A DNA stretch of 64,000 bases from Chthoniobacterales bacterium (GTDB taxonomy: Bacteria > Verrucomicrobiota > Verrucomicrobiia > Chthoniobacterales > UBA10450), in contig JACDGS010000011.1 in NCBI GenBank assembly GCA_013821455.1, positions 29,061 to 93,060 of the forward strand. The letters are read 5' to 3'. Positions within the stretch are counted from its first letter, which is position 1; every line of letters starts with the position of its first letter. Position numbers and translations under genes: made by a program. Under the pieces are notes generated by a model. That model had not been told where the DNA came from and did not search any database. It saw only the letters and a program-made list of their open reading frames with translations. Shown one piece after another: positions 34,642 through 42,076 of the stretch.

Positions 34642-35517
34642 TTGCTTTTGAAATCGCAGCACTTCCTCTCGCATCTTTCGCGGGCGTTCGCCGCTCTCTT
34701 CTTGCTTCTCGTTAGCGGCGCAGCGTGGGCTCAGACCTCGCCGGTCCCGCCCGCGAGCACAACACCTCAGTCTTCCCGTCCAAACGTCGAAACACCGAAG
34801 CCCGCGACCGCGATTAGCTACAGCGCCGTGCATGTCGACGGTCCCTTCATCGCGATGACCTTCGACGATGGCCCGAGTGAAAAATTGACTCCAGAGCTGC
34901 TCGACATTCTCGCGGCTCACCACATTCACGCGACCTTTTTTGTCATTGGTGAAAATGCCGAACGCGCGCCGCAGATTGTCCAGCGCGCCGTCAAAGAAGG
35001 TCATGAAATCGGCAACCACAGCTGGAGCCATCCCGCTTTCGCCAAGATGTCGGATCCTGCCGTCCGGCGCGAGTTACAAAAAACCGATGACGTTATTCAC
35101 GCCGCTATTGGTCACTCACCGGTTCTCCTGCGGCCACCCTACGGCTCGATCACCGCGCGCCAGAAGCAGTGGATTCACGCCGAGTTTGGTTACCGCATTA
35201 TTCTTTGGGACGTCGATCCGCTCGATTGGAAACGGCCGGGACCCAGCGTGGTCGAGAGTCGCATCGTTAGGCAAACGCGCCCCGGCTCGATCATCCTCTC
35301 GCACGACATTCACCCTGGAACGATCAAGGCGATGCCGGAAACGTTCGATAAATTGCAGGCCAAAGGTTTTAAGTTTGTCACCGTTTCCGAATTGATCGCG
35401 ATGGGGAAACCGATGGCACCGCTGGAGACCGGGCCGGAAAACACGAATCCCTCTCCTTCGTCGGCGGCTTCCATGTCGCCCAGCGCCACGCCCAGTCCCA
35501 GCCTAACGAATCCATAG
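34642..35517 (+). CDS. Secreted polysaccharide deacetylase (NodB domain)
   Basis: 291 residues with a TTG start at 34642 or 34648. A signal segment (LSRAFAALFLLLVSGAAWA), then a NodB domain: TFDDGPSE with the metal Asp, NHSWSH with the two His, RPPYGSIT, DVDPLDW and ILSHDIHPG. It removes N-acetyl groups from peptidoglycan or another polysaccharide in the periplasm. Pro/Ser-rich tail. Last residues are encoded by a 9-mer copy (SLTNP), 8 bases before the dynamin start. Confidence 0.92.
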   Translation: MLLKSQHFLSHLSRAFAALFLLLVSGAAWAQTSPVPPASTTPQSSRPNVETPKPATAISYSAVHVDGPFIAMTFDDGPSEKLTPELLDILAAHHIHATFFVIGENAERAPQIVQRAVKEGHEIGNHSWSHPAFAKMSDPAVRRELQKTDDVIHAAIGHSPVLLRPPYGSITARQKQWIHAEFGYRIILWDVDPLDWKRPGPSVVESRIVRQTRPGSIILSHDIHPGTIKAMPETFDKLQAKGFKFVTVSELIAMGKPMAPLETGPENTNPSPSSAASMSPSATPSPSLTNP

Positions 35518-35524
35518 GTGCGGC

Positions 35525-37249
35525 ATGGTTGCCGACCTTTATCTGCAGTTTCGCAACCGCACCGAGGCGGCCCTGGCTGCTTTGCTGAAACTGATTGCCG
35601 AAATGCAGAGCGAGCCGGTCCTGCTCGAGACGCTGCAAAATTTGCTCAAGGACGTGCGCGAACCGCTCCTCTTCGTCGTCGTGGGCGAAGTGAAAGCGGG
35701 CAAATCGTCGCTCCTGAACGCGCTCTTCGGCCAGGAGTTTTGCAAGGTCGATGTCCTGCCCGCGACCGACCGCGTTTACATTTTCAAACACGGCGCGCGC
35801 AAGGAACGCATCGATGTGTCCGCGCAAATTACCGAGTGCTACGAGCCGATCGCTTTCCTCGAAAACTTCAACATCGTCGATACCCCGGGAACGAACACGA
35901 TGGTCGCCGAGCACCAGGCGATCACAGAAAATTTCATTCCGCGCGCGGACCTTATTCTTTTTGTATTTTCCGTGGTCAATCCTTGGGGCGCGTCCGCCTG
36001 GGAGCTGCTCAAATTCGTGAACCAGAAATGGCTCAAGAACGTTGTCTTCGTTTTGCAACAGGCAGACCTGCGCTCGCCTAACGAGATCGAGACGATCGAA
36101 AAACATCTGCGCGAAACGGCTAACGAAAAACTCGGTTTCGCGCCGCCCATCTTCGCCGTCGCGGCGCGGAAGGCGCTGCTCGCTCGCACTAACGGCGTGG
36201 AGAAAACGCAGCTCTGGGAGGAGAGCCGCTTTGAGGCGTTCGAACAGCATATCAATCAGATGGTCGATCAGTCCGATCGCGGATTACATAAACTGATTTC
36301 CATCTGTCAGACCGCGACCGTTATTGTGACCGACAGCTCGCAGCGCGTCCGCAACCTTCTGGAGACAATCGTGCGCGACGAGGACCAACTCATCCGACTC
36401 GAAGGAATCCTCCAGGAACGGAAAGAACAAACATTGCGGCAAGTCGGCGGATTTCTTCGCGGCATCGAGCAGGCCTGCCGTCGTTGTGAGGCCGAAGGGC
36501 AGGAACTGCTCGAACATAATCTCTCGTTCTGGCGCACCTGGCGTTTGGTTTTTGGAAAAGCTGAATGGCAGGAAAAATTCCAGTCCGATCTTGAAACAAA
36601 AATGCGCGATCTCATTCAGCCGCAGGTCGAGAATGCATTGCAGTTGCTCGAAACAGATCTGCGAAGTCTCTGGCCGCAGTTGCAGGATACGCTGGAGAAT
36701 AAATTCAGAGGCGACGCGCGTGTGCAGGTGGGCCAGACCATTCCCGATTTTGCCCGGCAACGGCGCGAGCTTCTGCAATCGATTCAGCTCACACTCGTCG
36801 AGCGCATCGCGGGTCGCGGGATGGAAGCGCAGCTTGAACGCATGTTCCGCGAGACGGCAAATTGGCTGCGCGTGCCCGCGGGGGTCGCGGCTGCCGGCGG
36901 GTTGGTCACGATGATCGCGGCGATGAGCAGCGCAGCGGTCGCTGACGTAACAGGAATTGTCGCGGCCTCGGCCTTCATCGCGGGAACGCTCGTGGCATTC
37001 GGCCGACGGCGGAAGATTCTCGCGGAATATCACCGGCAAATGAGTGTGAAGCGCGAAGAGTTGGTCGCCGCGATCGAGCAGCAATTGCAGCACTCGATCG
37101 ACCTATTCTATGCGGAAATCGGCGCGCTTTTTCACCCGCTGCGCGCCTTCTGCTCGGCAGAGCGCAAGCGCTACGATCCGTTCCTCGAGCGGATGCGCGA
37201 CCTCGAAAAAACTTTCGCGCAACTCTCGGACGAGCTGAAGCGCCCCTAA
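35525..37249 (+). CDS. Bacterial dynamin-like GTPase
   Basis: 574 residues. GTPase domain: P-loop GEVKAGKSS (54-62), G3 DTPG near 119; at the G4 position it has LQQADL, where TKxD is usual. Long helical stalk (~215-440) and a C-terminal hydrophobic hairpin (GGLVTMIAAMSSAAVADVTG, SAFIAGTLVAFG) as membrane paddle, then a short helical end. Dynamin-like proteins remodel membranes; many occur as pairs, but here there is only one. Its start is 8 bases after the deacetylase, so the two are probably co-transcribed. Confidence 0.88.
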   Translation: MVADLYLQFRNRTEAALAALLKLIAEMQSEPVLLETLQNLLKDVREPLLFVVVGEVKAGKSSLLNALFGQEFCKVDVLPATDRVYIFKHGARKERIDVSAQITECYEPIAFLENFNIVDTPGTNTMVAEHQAITENFIPRADLILFVFSVVNPWGASAWELLKFVNQKWLKNVVFVLQQADLRSPNEIETIEKHLRETANEKLGFAPPIFAVAARKALLARTNGVEKTQLWEESRFEAFEQHINQMVDQSDRGLHKLISICQTATVIVTDSSQRVRNLLETIVRDEDQLIRLEGILQERKEQTLRQVGGFLRGIEQACRRCEAEGQELLEHNLSFWRTWRLVFGKAEWQEKFQSDLETKMRDLIQPQVENALQLLETDLRSLWPQLQDTLENKFRGDARVQVGQTIPDFARQRRELLQSIQLTLVERIAGRGMEAQLERMFRETANWLRVPAGVAAAGGLVTMIAAMSSAAVADVTGIVAASAFIAGTLVAFGRRRKILAEYHRQMSVKREELVAAIEQQLQHSIDLFYAEIGALFHPLRAFCSAERKRYDPFLERMRDLEKTFAQLSDELKRP

Positions 37250-37267
37250 CGAATTGCTCTCGTTAGG
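37245..37267. terminator. Inverted 9-mer-like pair between convergent genes
   Basis: CCTAACGA (37245-37252) pairs with TCGTTAGG (37260-37267) over a 7-base loop. It contains the TAA of the dynamin gene and abuts the TAA of the convergent gene at 37268, so it is placed to end both transcripts. Confidence 0.55.
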
Positions 37268-38116
37268 TTACTTGTTCGCTTTGGTTTTTTTGGTCGAGTA
37301 TTGCTCGGCCAGCCGCTGATCGGTTTCGCGGCGCGCGATCACAAAATTATTATTGTCGCCGTAGTTCCGCCACGGACCGGGCGGCACGTCACGCACTTCG
37401 ATAAATTGCCAATCCGTCAAAGACGTCGGTCCGATTCCAAGATAATCACGCACGGCCGGCGACACATCGAGCCCGGCCCCGTGATTTAGATTCGGTCGCG
37501 GCCGTTCTTCGCGGAAAACATATTGCCAGTGATCGGTGCGGAAAGGTCCGCAATCCTCCCATTGCGCATAACAAACACGGCTGCCCCGGCGAACCGCGAT
37601 CCAGCGATCCTTGCAAACCGAGTGCCCCTGTTGCACCACAGCCTGCCGAAACCATGGCACCACCATCGGCGCTTCGGGTTTGAATTGTCCGTGAGTCACA
37701 TCGTTGTAAGGCAGGGCGCAATAAAACGGATTCTGCCGCGGGACGAAACCGATCGGGATGTAGTCGTGCCGCCGCGCGGGCTCGGGGTTGTCGTAGCCTC
37801 CGTAGTTTTCCGTCCATGCCGGATCCCAGGAACTCTTATGGTTAGGCACGGGATTATTCGCGGTGGGATTTTCGCCAATCCAGAAAATCGTTGTCACGAT
37901 GTCGGTCTTCCACGGGAAGCGTGATGACGAAAAGCGCGACGTGGTCGGGACGAAAACCTGCGGTTCGACTTTGAGCAGCGCCTGTGCGCGTAATTTCATC
38001 GCGTAGCGCGCAAAATCCGCGCTGCTCTCGTAAGGCGATTGGGCGGCGAGCCGCGAAAATCCTGAGGCAAACAGAATTATTGCTGCGCCGAGAATTTTCG
38101 TTTGTCTCGTAAACAT
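37268..38116 (-). CDS. Secreted protein, possibly with an RlpA-like double-psi barrel
   Basis: 282 residues from the ATG at 38116 (MFTRQTKILGAAIILFASGF), with a signal peptide ending near LAAQ. The C-terminal half contains WEDCGPFRTDHWQYVF and GAGLDVSPAVRDYLGIG, reminiscent of the DCGPF and DLS-A-LG motifs of double-psi beta-barrel proteins; this likeness is weak. Four Cys may form disulfides. Function unknown. Confidence 0.65.
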   Translation of the reverse strand: MFTRQTKILGAAIILFASGFSRLAAQSPYESSADFARYAMKLRAQALLKVEPQVFVPTTSRFSSSRFPWKTDIVTTIFWIGENPTANNPVPNHKSSWDPAWTENYGGYDNPEPARRHDYIPIGFVPRQNPFYCALPYNDVTHGQFKPEAPMVVPWFRQAVVQQGHSVCKDRWIAVRRGSRVCYAQWEDCGPFRTDHWQYVFREERPRPNLNHGAGLDVSPAVRDYLGIGPTSLTDWQFIEVRDVPPGPWRNYGDNNNFVIARRETDQRLAEQYSTKKTKANK

Positions 38117-38199
38117 CACCGTTCTTCGTTCTACCTGAATCGCTCGCTCAGGCAAGTTTGTTTCCGCGATTCTTTTAGCACGATCCATTCCGCGCCGGC

Positions 38200-39798
38200 T
38201 TAGGTATGGCTGAGGAGCGTGTCGTGTCGAAACTCATCTCCACCGGTCTCCGGATAATCGAGGGTAAAGTGCAAGCCGCGGCTTTCCTTCCGGCTCAGAG
38301 CCGAGTCCACGATTAAGGCTGCAACTGTGGCCAGGTTGCGCAGCTCGAGCAGGTCCACAGTGATGCGGAAATTCCAGTAAAATTCCTGAATCTCGCGTTG
38401 CAGATTGCGTAAACGTGCACTGGCACGCTGAAGTCTTTTATCCGTCCTCACGATGCCGACGTAATCCCACATCAGCCGTCGGATCTCGTCCCAGTTGTGG
38501 TAAATTACGACCAATTCATCCAAGTTTTGGACGTCACCTGCTTTCCATTCCGGCAGAGAAACCGCGCCGGCCGGATGAGTCGGCGGACTTTTCGCAACAA
38601 GCGCCGCACAGGCGCGATGCGCGATCACGAGACCTTCGAGCAGAGAATTACTCGCGAGCCGATTCGCGCCGTGTAATCCCGTGCATCCAACCTCGCCGAT
38701 CGCATAGAGTCCCGGCAAACTGGTTGCGCCGTCGATGTTCGTTTTGATTCCGCCGCATTGATAATGCGCCGCCGGCACCACTGGGATTGGCTCCTTCGCC
38801 ATGTCGATGCCGTAGCGCAGACACGTCTCGTAAATGTGCGGAAAACGCTCGCGCAAAAACTCCGGCGACTGCTGCGTGATATCGAGATAAACGCACTTCG
38901 CCCCGGTTCGTTTCATCTCGGCGTCGATCGCGCGCGCCACTACGTCGCGTGGCGCGAGCGAACCCATCGGATGCACCTGCCTAACGAAATCCTCGCCCTT
39001 GTTGTTCCGCAGGATTCCGCCCTCGCCCCGCACGGCTTCGGAAATCAAAAACGATTTCGCCTCCGCGTGGAAAAGACACGTCGGATGGAATTGGATGAAC
39101 TCCATGTCCGCGATCGTTGCGCCCGCGCGCCAGGCCATGGCCACGCCGTCGCCCGTCGCGATGTCGGGGTTGGTTGTGTAAAGATAAACCTTCCCGCAAC
39201 CGCCCGTCGCCAGCACCAGGCGATCCGTTCGGATTGTTTCGACGCGCCCGCTGCTTTCGTCGAGCACATACGCGCCCAGGATATGATCCTCCGTGGCGAA
39301 GCCGAGTTTCGCCGCGGTGATGAGATCAACCGCCATGTGGTTCTCGAGCAGCTCAATGTTAGGCGAATTGCGCACCGCGCTGAGCAGCGTGTTTTCGATT
39401 TCGAAACCGGTCACATCATGCACATGCAACACGCGGCGTTTCGAATGCCCGCCCTCGCGTCCGAGATCGAGCTCGCGATGACCCGAGACGTTGCGCTCGT
39501 CGAAGTGCAAGCCAAGGTCCACCAGCTCCTGCACGCGCGCCGGCCCCTCGCGCACCACCGTCTCGACCGCCGTCCGATCGCACAGGCCCGCGCCCGCTTC
39601 GAGCGTGTCGCGAATATGCAGCGCGAACGAATCCTCGTCGCTTGTGACACAGGCGACGCCGCCCTGCGCCCAGGCCGTATTCGAATCAACGCCTTTTCGT
39701 TTCGTAATGACGGCGACCCGTCCATGCTCAGCAGCTTTGAGCGCGAAGGTCAGTCCCGCGATGCCGCTGCCGATGATTGCGAAATCGAATTGCTTCAT
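38200..39798 (-). CDS. nadB: L-aspartate oxidase
   Basis: 532 residues. Oxidises aspartate to iminoaspartate for NAD synthesis. FAD site FAIIGSGIAGLTFALKAAEHG, TAWAQGGVACV, GHSKRRVLHVHD, QFHPTCLF, SEAVRGEGGIL, CGGIKTN, GEVGCTGLHGANRLASNSLL. It overlaps panC by four bases. The partner nadA is not in the window. Confidence 0.96.
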   Translation of the reverse strand: MKQFDFAIIGSGIAGLTFALKAAEHGRVAVITKRKGVDSNTAWAQGGVACVTSDEDSFALHIRDTLEAGAGLCDRTAVETVVREGPARVQELVDLGLHFDERNVSGHRELDLGREGGHSKRRVLHVHDVTGFEIENTLLSAVRNSPNIELLENHMAVDLITAAKLGFATEDHILGAYVLDESSGRVETIRTDRLVLATGGCGKVYLYTTNPDIATGDGVAMAWRAGATIADMEFIQFHPTCLFHAEAKSFLISEAVRGEGGILRNNKGEDFVRQVHPMGSLAPRDVVARAIDAEMKRTGAKCVYLDITQQSPEFLRERFPHIYETCLRYGIDMAKEPIPVVPAAHYQCGGIKTNIDGATSLPGLYAIGEVGCTGLHGANRLASNSLLEGLVIAHRACAALVAKSPPTHPAGAVSLPEWKAGDVQNLDELVVIYHNWDEIRRLMWDYVGIVRTDKRLQRASARLRNLQREIQEFYWNFRITVDLLELRNLATVAALIVDSALSRKESRGLHFTLDYPETGGDEFRHDTLLSHT

Positions 39799-40619
39799 CC
39801 GAGCTGAATGTTGTCGATCAGCCGGGTCCTGCCAAAGAAGACCGCCACCGCGAGGAGCGATCTTGCCGCGATCGTTAGGCGCGGTTGCAGATCGTCCGCG
39901 CCCACGACCTCCGCGTAATCGATCCGGGTGAGGGAAGCCGATCCTATTTTCGCGCGGACCGCGGCGAGGATTTTTGCGGCGGATTTTTCCTTCGACGCAG
40001 CAGCTTGCAAGAGCGCCGCGCGAATCACCGGTGCCTGCGCCCGTTCTTCGGGATTTAAATATTGATTACGCGAGCTGAGGGCGAGGCCGTCTGCTTCGCG
40101 CACCGTCGGTCCAGCCAGGATCTCAATCGGAAAATCGAGATCGCGCACCATCCGCCTAACGATGGCGAGCTGTTGAAAATCCTTCTCGCCGAAGACAGCC
40201 GCGTCGGGCGCGAGCAGGTGAAATAATTTCGTCACCACTGTGGTCACACCGCGAAAATGTCCTGGTCGAGCCGCACCGCAAAGCCGCTCCGAAAGCGAAG
40301 TCTCCTCGACAAAAGTCGAGCGATTCTCGAGATACATCTCGTTAGGCGCGGGACGGAAAATCAAATCGACACCTTCTGCGCGACAGATTTCCTCGTCCGC
40401 TCCTTCTGGCCGCGGATAACGCGAGAAATCGGCGCCGGGTTCGAACTGAAGGGGATTGACGAAGATGCTCACCGCCACCTCGCCGTCGGATGCGGCGCTC
40501 GCCCGTGCCTGCCTAACGAGTGAGATGTGCCCGGCGTGCAGCGCACCCATGGTCGGCACGAGGACGCGTCGCTTTTCCGAGCGGCGGGGAATCTCGGAAA
40601 CGGTCGTGGCGATTTTCAT
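39795..40619 (-). CDS. panC: Pantoate-beta-alanine ligase
   Basis: 274 residues from the ATG at 40619 (MKIATTVSEIP), excluding ~80 non-coding upstream codons. Makes pantothenate from pantoate, beta-alanine and ATP. VPTMGALHAGHISLVRQA with the HxGH nucleotidyl motif, SIFVNPLQFEPGADFSRYPR, GHFRGVTTVVTKLF, FGEKDFQQLAIVRRMV and SSRNQYL. Coupled to the methyltransferase upstream (TGATG) and to nadB downstream (ATGA). It and coaX belong to the same CoA pathway. Confidence 0.95.
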   Translation of the reverse strand: MKIATTVSEIPRRSEKRRVLVPTMGALHAGHISLVRQARASAASDGEVAVSIFVNPLQFEPGADFSRYPRPEGADEEICRAEGVDLIFRPAPNEMYLENRSTFVEETSLSERLCGAARPGHFRGVTTVVTKLFHLLAPDAAVFGEKDFQQLAIVRRMVRDLDFPIEILAGPTVREADGLALSSRNQYLNPEERAQAPVIRAALLQAAASKEKSAAKILAAVRAKIGSASLTRIDYAEVVGADDLQPRLTIAARSLLAVAVFFGRTRLIDNIQLG

Positions 40620-41308
40620 CACTCCAACCAAATGGCCTGCCGCGCGAAAGCAAAGCGGCGATGTCCGAAATTTTCCCAGCCCGCGGCGCGCGCGAGGTCG
40701 CGTAGTTCCCGGAAAGAAAACGCCCGCTCCGCCGAAACGCGCGCGTCGTTTCGCGTCATCGCCTCGCGAAAAATTGTGGCCGTGAGCAAATCGACCCCGA
40801 CTTTTGCGAGCCAACCGCGCCTCAAATCGGCCACCAGCACTCGGCCCCGCGAAAGCTCGCGGCAACGTCGCAAAAGGCTCGTCGCGTCCTCGGGCTTGAA
40901 GTGATGCAGCGCGAGCGAGAAAAGGACGAGGTCGTAGGAAGCGGCCTCGCCGAAGTCTTTAATGTCCGCGCAGTGAAAAGTGACTTCGGGAAAATCCGCG
41001 CTGAGGTCGCGCGCAATCTTCACGGTCGATTCCTGGAAATCCACTGCATCAACCTGCACGAACGCACGTCGTTCGCGGGCGAATTCAACCACGAGCCGCG
41101 GAATATCGCCGGAGCCCGTGGCGAGATCCAGCACCCGCAACTTATCGTTAGGCCGAATCCAGCGTCGCAAAAAATGGCGAACGAGCCGATAGCTGCCGAA
41201 CCAGCGATTGAGCGACCGCAAATTTCGCAGGTCGGAAATCAGTTCCGGCGAAACCGGTTGCGGCCGATCCATCCACTCCGGATTCGCCGGATCGAAGCGG
41301 CGCTCCAT
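40619..41308 (-). CDS. SAM-dependent class I methyltransferase
   Basis: 229 residues from the ATG at 41308 (MERRFDPANPEWMDRP); the earlier ATG at 41341 would overlap the cupin gene. SAM motif VLDLATGSGDIPRLVVEFA, DAVDFQESTVKIA, HCADIKDF, VLFSLALHHF. Close in pattern to the methyltransferases beside polyketide or lipid-modifying genes, but the substrate is unknown. It sits between the cupin gene and panC in a tight run of minus-strand genes. Confidence 0.85.
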   Translation of the reverse strand: MERRFDPANPEWMDRPQPVSPELISDLRNLRSLNRWFGSYRLVRHFLRRWIRPNDKLRVLDLATGSGDIPRLVVEFARERRAFVQVDAVDFQESTVKIARDLSADFPEVTFHCADIKDFGEAASYDLVLFSLALHHFKPEDATSLLRRCRELSRGRVLVADLRRGWLAKVGVDLLTATIFREAMTRNDARVSAERAFSFRELRDLARAAGWENFGHRRFAFARQAIWLE

Positions 41309-41316
41309 TTTCTCTG

Positions 41317-42063
41317 CTAACGGGAAAGAAACTTCTGCCACGAATCCGGCAACTGCGCCGTCTCGACTTCGCTCGCGATGCGGCCTTCCGCCTCGGCGAG
41401 AAAAGAGGTGCTCGTGCCGTAAACCATGAGCAAGTCCTCCGAACCTTCCACGCGCAACGCATGAGCGACGCCCGCCGGGATGACGACCGCGGCATTGTTA
41501 GGCCCACGGTGATTATCGCCCTCGATGAACAGGCGCATGGTGCGACGCGGCATGCCGTCGCGGCCTTCGCGCAGGATCATATCGGTCCTGCCCTGGATGA
41601 AAAACATCACATCCCATTGCTCGGCCTCGTAAGGGCGCAGCGAAAAATTCCCGGGTTCAGTCACAAAAAGCCGCTGAAACCATTCGTTAGGCGAAGTGCC
41701 CGCAGGAATGCTCGGCGGGTGAATGTGGAAGCCTTTGGCGGTCTGCGCGAACATGCGCGCGGCGGCCCATTGCTGCGGCCATAAGCCAATCCGCGCCAGA
41801 GGTCCCTCGTCCCGCCTAACGAATTCGCCGAACGATCCCCGGTGTCTCTGCGGATAGACAGTCCGCGCGAAAATCTCAACTCCGGGAATCCAGGCTTCCC
41901 GTATTTCCGGTTCGTCTCGATTCGCGGCGGCGAGTTTTCCTGCGTCTACGCCGGCTCCGGCGATTTGCTGGGACAAAGAAACACTGCCGTAATCGCGGAG
42001 GGTGAGCGCGGCCCGCGCTTCCGGCGAGAGCCCGCGCCAGAGATGAGATTGTTCTTTTTTCAT
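41317..42063 (-). CDS. Cupin-fold protein (RmlC-like sugar epimerase type), substrate unknown
   Basis: 248 residues. The segment GVEIFARTVYPQRHRGSFGE and then WPQQWAAARMFAQTAKGFHI with HPP resembles the dTDP-4-keto-6-deoxyhexose epimerase/RmlC region, and the later VVIPAGVAHALRVEGSEDLL is a typical cupin strand pair with His. A role in nucleotide-sugar modification would fit the GT2 gene 13 bases upstream. Specific activity cannot be assigned. Confidence 0.65.
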   Translation of the reverse strand: MKKEQSHLWRGLSPEARAALTLRDYGSVSLSQQIAGAGVDAGKLAAANRDEPEIREAWIPGVEIFARTVYPQRHRGSFGEFVRRDEGPLARIGLWPQQWAAARMFAQTAKGFHIHPPSIPAGTSPNEWFQRLFVTEPGNFSLRPYEAEQWDVMFFIQGRTDMILREGRDGMPRRTMRLFIEGDNHRGPNNAAVVIPAGVAHALRVEGSEDLLMVYGTSTSFLAEAEGRIASEVETAQLPDSWQKFLSR

Positions 42064-42076
42064 TGGTTCGCGGGAG

